NCBI GenBank assembly: GCA_905215765.1
Contig: CAJMRP010000092.1
Location: forward strand, 1-7,630
Direction of reading: 5' to 3'
From: an uncultured bacterium
GTDB taxonomy: Bacteria; Actinomycetota; Coriobacteriia; Coriobacteriales; Coriobacteriaceae
Length of the DNA stretch: 7,630 bases
A program made the position numbers and the translations under genes. A model generated the notes under the pieces. That model made no database searches. It saw only the letters and a list, made by a program, of their open reading frames with translations, and had not been told where the DNA came from. The first letter of the stretch is position 1, and every line of letters starts with the position of its first letter. Positions 4,457 to 7,630 of the stretch are shown piece by piece.

Positions 4457-7198
4457 TCACTCGTCGAGCAGGAGGTCCGAGGAGCCGAGGCGCTCTTCTC
4501 GCGCCGGGGCGGCGCTCACGCTTATGTAGTCGAAGACATATGCGATCTCGCTTACGGGAACCTCTACGCGATAGCGCGTCGAGATGCTCGAGAAGCTCTG
4601 CCTGAAGGACTCGATGAAATCGGCGCGTTCCTCCTCGAAGCGGTCCTGGCCAACGTAGGTCTCAATGGGGTTTCTGGTAACAAGGCGCTCGACGAGACAG
4701 CAGAGGTGAACGTAGAGCCCAATGACGGCGTTGCTGCCGATCTTCTCGCCTGTCCTGCGCTGAAGCTCGTGCACGGCGCTCTCGATCTCATGGAATAGCC
4801 GCTCCGGGTCGAGGATGGTAATGGAGCGGATGACGTTCTGCAGCGTCATGTTCGAGAGCAGCTTCTCGTGGAAAGAAGAGAGCTCGGAAGCGTCAAGCCA
4901 CCTGCCGAACACGGCATCAACCTTAGAGGCGGACGCCGTCGACATGATGTCCTCGAGGGCGACGAAGGGGACGGAGGCGACCCCGGGGTCTCCCGTGCCG
5001 ATGACGGCGCAGACGCGGTGCTCGGAGAAAACGGCGTCGTTCGACCCGTTCGCGACGAGCTGCTTAAAGGGCCTCGTGAGCAGGCGCGCGCCTATGGTGT
5101 GCGGGAGGCTCTGCGAGACGAGCTGGCGTATCCTCTCCGCGGCGTCGACCCCGGACTCGGAGCAGAAGACGATGGCGTCCTCACGGTTGACGCGCTCGAT
5201 CACCTTGCAGTGCGTCACGCACGCGGCGGTCGCATCGCCAAGAACCTCGGCGATGGACTTGCCGCCGAGCAGCCCGACCCCGATCTCGAGCGCAAGACCG
5301 GTAGAAACGTTGTTCACCACGCCGATAGTGGAGTCGGTAACGTTCTCGAGGGCCTTATAGGCCTCCTCCAAGGAGCCCATGTCGACGAGGAACACGACCC
5401 CGGTGCAGTAGGAATGGCGGTCGACGAGGCGCTGGAGCGGACCGACGATGTCCTTCAGCTGCTGGTCGTAGGGCATGTCGACAGCCTCGTACACATGCAT
5501 GCCGAGCATACGGTTCGCCGCGTCGGCGATGCTCGTCGCCGTTGAGTAGCCGTGGGACAAGATGACGCAGAGCGTCCGAAGGGCCTTCGCATCGCGAGAC
5601 TCCGATGCGACGCACAGCGTCAGAAGCGTCTTCGTGAAGTGATCGAGCGAGATTCCCAGCGCCCCTTCCACGTCTGCGGCGACCTGATCGGAGACACTCG
5701 AGGCAAACGGCAATTCGGAGGTCACGGCACCGAGGAGATGGGAGATTTGCTCCGCACAGGCAGACTTTCGCTTAGCCAGGCCGATACCCGGCCACAACTG
5801 CAGGCAAATCTCCTGGGCCAGTAGAAAAGCGACCTTCCTCGAAAGCTCGATGCCATAAGAAGAGCCTGCGTCGGCAAGGACCGCGCCCACGACGCGCTCG
5901 AAGGCGCGCGACCTCGAGGAGGCGACGCCGTGGTCGAAGATCAAGTGATCCTCAACGCCGCGCACAGCGGAGACAGCTTGCGAGACAAGCTCGGAGACAG
6001 AGAGCTCCCCGGCGCAGAATCGCTCATCGAGGGAGCACAGGGCATCGAGCGCCTGCTCGACCGGCCCTGTGCTCTCGGCGGCATCCAGAGACGCGTCGAT
6101 CAGAACGCCATCGTCGGGCTGTTGATCGATCTGCGCGGAGGAGAGGAGCCCGCTGGGAAGAAGATACGGGCGAACGACGACGTAGTCGCCCTCGCGATTG
6201 AGGAACGCTTTGGCGCAGCAGTTCGTCACGCAGGCGCGCAAGCCGGCGATGTTATCGGAAAAGTCCGCGTTCACGAGGCAACGGTATGCGCCGCGGCTGA
6301 TCTTCACATCAGAACCGATTCGGCACCCCTCGCTGCGCAGGAAGCTCAAGATGAGATCCTCGCGCTCCTCGGGGGTCCGCTCCTTGAGTGAGGGGACGCG
6401 GGCACAGATGGGCATTTTGCTGTAGGCCGAGGAAACCTTCAGGTCATCGGCGGAAAGCGTCGTCGAAAGAACGAGGCGAGCGCGCGGCGCATCCTGGGAG
6501 GCATCGAGCCCGAGGGCCGTCGCAAGGCAGTGCTCCATCGCAGAGGGAGAGAGTGCCTCGATGCCGTTGACAAAGACCACACCCCCGCGCGCTTTCGCGA
6601 TCGACTCGTCAAGAAGCCCGTTGAACGAGGCGGCGTCCGGGACCCCGGCGCAGTCGATGCGCACATAGGAGGAGTCGCGGGACAGCAAGCCCTGGTTCTT
6701 GCCGTACTCGTACACAAGGCGAGAAAGGAAAGACTTACCGACACCCACGCCGCCGCTCAAGAGGATGGGCAGGCCAAACGGAGGGTACTGAACCGCAGCC
6801 TTGCACTGCTCGACAACGGAGCTGAGGCTCATGTCGAAGCCCACGGCACGCGCGAAGTCGCGGTGATCGGCGATTCCCGTCGCCTGGATGAGGTCGGCGA
6901 GCGAGGCGTACTCGCTTGCAGAGAGCTTTACCTGAAAACGCTTCTGGAACGCGCGGCGATGAAAATAACGGACAGGCCTGCCCGCCACCTTAACCACAAG
7001 ACCGGCGCGAACAAGGTCGTTGAGGTACTGGCTCGCCAGGCTCCTGGAGATGATGAGCGTCTCGGCGATGTCGGAGGTGGACAGACGGGCAAGGTCGTCG
7101 AGCGAGACGGCAGAGGTGAGGGCCTCGAGATGCTCGAGAATCCTGTCCCTCATGTCGACGGGTTTCTTTGCCAAGCTGTCCTGTGTGGTCTTGTCCAT
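4457..7198 (-). CDS. LevR-like PTS-controlled transcriptional regulator with degenerate AAA+ domain
   Basis: 913-residue cytoplasmic regulator. Domains in order: winged helix-turn-helix (about 31-84, ending in the LevR-typical GRPVRYF); AAA+ domain (about 115-340) with Walker A GGVGVGKS at 149-156 and the LevR-like LKERTPEERE at 271-280; first PRD (about 380-495); EIIA-Man-like domain (about 538-665) with H549 in LSHGYSTATS; EIIB-like domain (about 673-765) with C679; second PRD (about 775-890) with H831 in YVHLCCLVERL. H549 and H831 correspond by context to the LevR histidines phosphorylated by HPr and by EIIB. Odd: the GAFTGA loop is absent and Walker B reads VVFVNGIE, with N211-G212 in place of Asp-Glu. 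First PRD has Q462 where a histidine is common. Start ATG at 7198 has AGGAGG nine nt upstream. Probably controls the adjacent transport operon, activated when substrate drains phosphate from EIIB (inferred). Confidence 0.9.
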   Translation of the reverse strand: MDKTTQDSLAKKPVDMRDRILEHLEALTSAVSLDDLARLSTSDIAETLIISRSLASQYLNDLVRAGLVVKVAGRPVRYFHRRAFQKRFQVKLSASEYASLADLIQATGIADHRDFARAVGFDMSLSSVVEQCKAAVQYPPFGLPILLSGGVGVGKSFLSRLVYEYGKNQGLLSRDSSYVRIDCAGVPDAASFNGLLDESIAKARGGVVFVNGIEALSPSAMEHCLATALGLDASQDAPRARLVLSTTLSADDLKVSSAYSKMPICARVPSLKERTPEEREDLILSFLRSEGCRIGSDVKISRGAYRCLVNADFSDNIAGLRACVTNCCAKAFLNREGDYVVVRPYLLPSGLLSSAQIDQQPDDGVLIDASLDAAESTGPVEQALDALCSLDERFCAGELSVSELVSQAVSAVRGVEDHLIFDHGVASSRSRAFERVVGAVLADAGSSYGIELSRKVAFLLAQEICLQLWPGIGLAKRKSACAEQISHLLGAVTSELPFASSVSDQVAADVEGALGISLDHFTKTLLTLCVASESRDAKALRTLCVILSHGYSTATSIADAANRMLGMHVYEAVDMPYDQQLKDIVGPLQRLVDRHSYCTGVVFLVDMGSLEEAYKALENVTDSTIGVVNNVSTGLALEIGVGLLGGKSIAEVLGDATAACVTHCKVIERVNREDAIVFCSESGVDAAERIRQLVSQSLPHTIGARLLTRPFKQLVANGSNDAVFSEHRVCAVIGTGDPGVASVPFVALEDIMSTASASKVDAVFGRWLDASELSSFHEKLLSNMTLQNVIRSITILDPERLFHEIESAVHELQRRTGEKIGSNAVIGLYVHLCCLVERLVTRNPIETYVGQDRFEEERADFIESFRQSFSSISTRYRVEVPVSEIAYVFDYISVSAAPAREERLGSSDLLLDE

Positions 7199-7207
7199 GA
7201 CTTCTTA

Positions 7208-7250
7208 CCTCCTCGTACAAGGAGTATAAGGGGAGAACAGAGAACGGAAG
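7208..7250 (-). promoter_or_regulatory. Candidate promoter and ribosome binding site of the LevR-like gene
   Basis: On the minus strand TATACT (7228-7223) is a good -10 element, with a weak -35 candidate CTTCCG (7250-7245) at 16-nt spacing. The start would be near 7216, giving a leader of under 20 nt, and AGGAGG (7213-7208) lies nine nt before the ATG. The spacer holds two tandem 7-mers, GTTCTCT and GTTCTCC (7246-7233), that could bind a regulator. The -10 and ribosome site are persuasive; the rest is inference. Confidence 0.45.
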
Positions 7251-7337
7251 GGGGCGCGTGGGGGAATCAACAGCTCCGAGGAAAAGTCCACCACTTGAGG
7301 GGCAGAAAACAACGGCCATTGAACATTCAGGGCCGAC

Positions 7338-7363
7338 GCTCAACACTTCGGTTCGACACTTCG
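7338..7363 (-). repeat. Tandem 13-nt imperfect direct repeat upstream of the LevR-like gene
   Basis: On the minus strand CGAAGTGTCGAAC (7363-7351) is followed immediately by CGAAGTGTTGAGC (7350-7338), matching at 11 of 13 positions, with ACACTTCG exact on the plus strand. It lies about 120 nt upstream of the candidate start of transcription and just after the terminator of the neighbouring gene. Could be a binding site in direct-repeat form or chance; no function is shown. The remaining sequence between 7251 and 7337 shows nothing I recognise. Confidence 0.4.
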
Positions 7364-7372
7364 CTTTGGAAA

Positions 7373-7395
7373 GGGCCCCGGCGCGCCGGGGTCCC
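7373..7395 (-). terminator. GC-rich terminator hairpin downstream of the nucleosidase gene
   Basis: GGGCCCCGG (7373-7381) pairs with CCGGGGTCCC (7386-7395): nine base pairs with one bulged T and a four-base loop. On the minus strand it ends in GGGGCCCTTTCC, a short T run. It lies about 30 nt past the nucleosidase stop codon and before the LevR-like promoter, so it most likely ends the nucleosidase transcript and insulates the regulator. Confidence 0.65.
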
Positions 7396-7404
7396 AACAT
7401 AAAG

Positions 7405-7427
7405 AAGGGCCCCGGCGCGCAGGGCCT
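7405..7427 (-). terminator. First hairpin immediately after the nucleosidase stop codon
   Basis: On the minus strand the TAG stop leads straight into GGCCC-loop-GGGCC followed by TTCTTTATG, a more T-rich tail than that of the second hairpin but on a shorter stem. Its 16-nt 3' arm (AAGGGCCCCGGCGCGC on the plus strand, 7405-7420) is an exact direct copy of 7371-7386 in the next hairpin. The pair thus looks like a duplicated tandem terminator, and the arms of the two copies could also pair with each other. Confidence 0.5.
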
Positions 7428-7630
7428 AAAGCTTAACCATGCGCGCGGCGATGCGGGCGCAGTCGCAGGCGGCCTTCTTCTCGAAGGTGTTGTAGTCGAC
7501 GACCCGGCCCTCGGCGCAGGGCTTGTCGCTGATGGCGCGCACGACGACGAGGGGCACGCCGTTGAGATAGGCGGCCTGCGCGATGGTGCAGCCCTCCATC
7601 TCGCAGCACAGGTCGCCGAAGGTCGCGAGG
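7426..7630 (-). CDS. 5'-methylthioadenosine/S-adenosylhomocysteine nucleosidase (partial, C-terminal end)
   Basis: Only the last 67 complete codons are inside the window; the start lies beyond the right edge. The protein ends ...VVVRAISDK...VVDYNTFEKKAACDCARIAARMVKL. CEMEGCTIAQ contains the conserved E-M-E of the nucleoside-binding site, and RAISD carries the aspartate that protonates the purine in this family. Enzymes of this type cleave adenine from methylthioadenosine and S-adenosylhomocysteine in methionine salvage and quorum-signal precursor recycling. The stretch is unusually rich in cysteine (CCEMEGC, CDC). It has its own terminator hairpins and is separated by 227 bp from the LevR-like gene, so it is a housekeeping neighbour rather than a member of the sugar module. 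Another nucleoside phosphorylase-superfamily member is possible but less likely, given the EME and RAISD pair. Confidence 0.88.
   Translation of the reverse strand, partial: LATFGDLCCEMEGCTIAQAAYLNGVPLVVVRAISDKPCAEGRVVDYNTFEKKAACDCARIAARMVKL

Noticed and set aside
3101..4798. 565-residue plus-strand open frame opposite EIIC, EIIB and the end of the regulator
   Set aside because: It is rich in Asp, Glu, Gly and His with no domain, and spans three real genes and an intergenic region on the other strand.

Overview
The window comes from a high-GC bacterium with strong AGGAGG-type ribosome binding sites and all recognisable genes on the minus strand. A complete mannose-family PTS, a LevR-type PTS regulator and high GC together point to a gut or oral Coriobacteriia-type actinobacterium (Collinsella/Olsenella-like). 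This is an inference from gene content and composition; no rRNA or marker gene is present to confirm it.

Layout, reading along the minus strand (right to left). The 3' end of a 5'-methylthioadenosine/S-adenosylhomocysteine nucleosidase gene (7630-7426) is followed by two GC-rich hairpins. A 227-bp intergenic region then carries a plausible promoter for a 913-aa LevR-like regulator (7198-4457). After a 123-bp gap with a candidate promoter and a nested palindrome comes a tightly packed operon: EIIB (4333-3860), EIIC (3850-3065), EIID (3062-2229), EIIA (2202-1804), a DUF2961/GH172 glycoside hydrolase (1791-667) and a ROK-family, fructokinase-like sugar kinase (587 to beyond the left edge). A GC-rich hairpin separates the hydrolase and kinase genes.

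The genes form a sugar-use module. The EIIA-EIIB-EIIC-EIID permease would import and phosphorylate a sugar. The cytoplasmic GH172 enzyme (no signal peptide) would split a furanosidic linkage in the imported compound. The ROK kinase would phosphorylate the free hexose that is released. GH172 members act on alpha-D-fructofuranosides and difructose dianhydrides or on D-arabinofuranosides. With a fructokinase-like partner, a difructose anhydride or another fructose-containing disaccharide is the best guess.

The most unusual element is the regulator. It keeps the LevR order (winged HTH, AAA+, PRD, EIIA-like, EIIB-like, PRD) and the phosphorylatable residues. Its AAA+ domain, however, lacks the GAFTGA sigma-54 contact loop and the Walker B acidic pair. 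It looks like a LevR relative converted to sigma-54-independent control. The long ORFs on the plus strand are antisense shadows of these genes.
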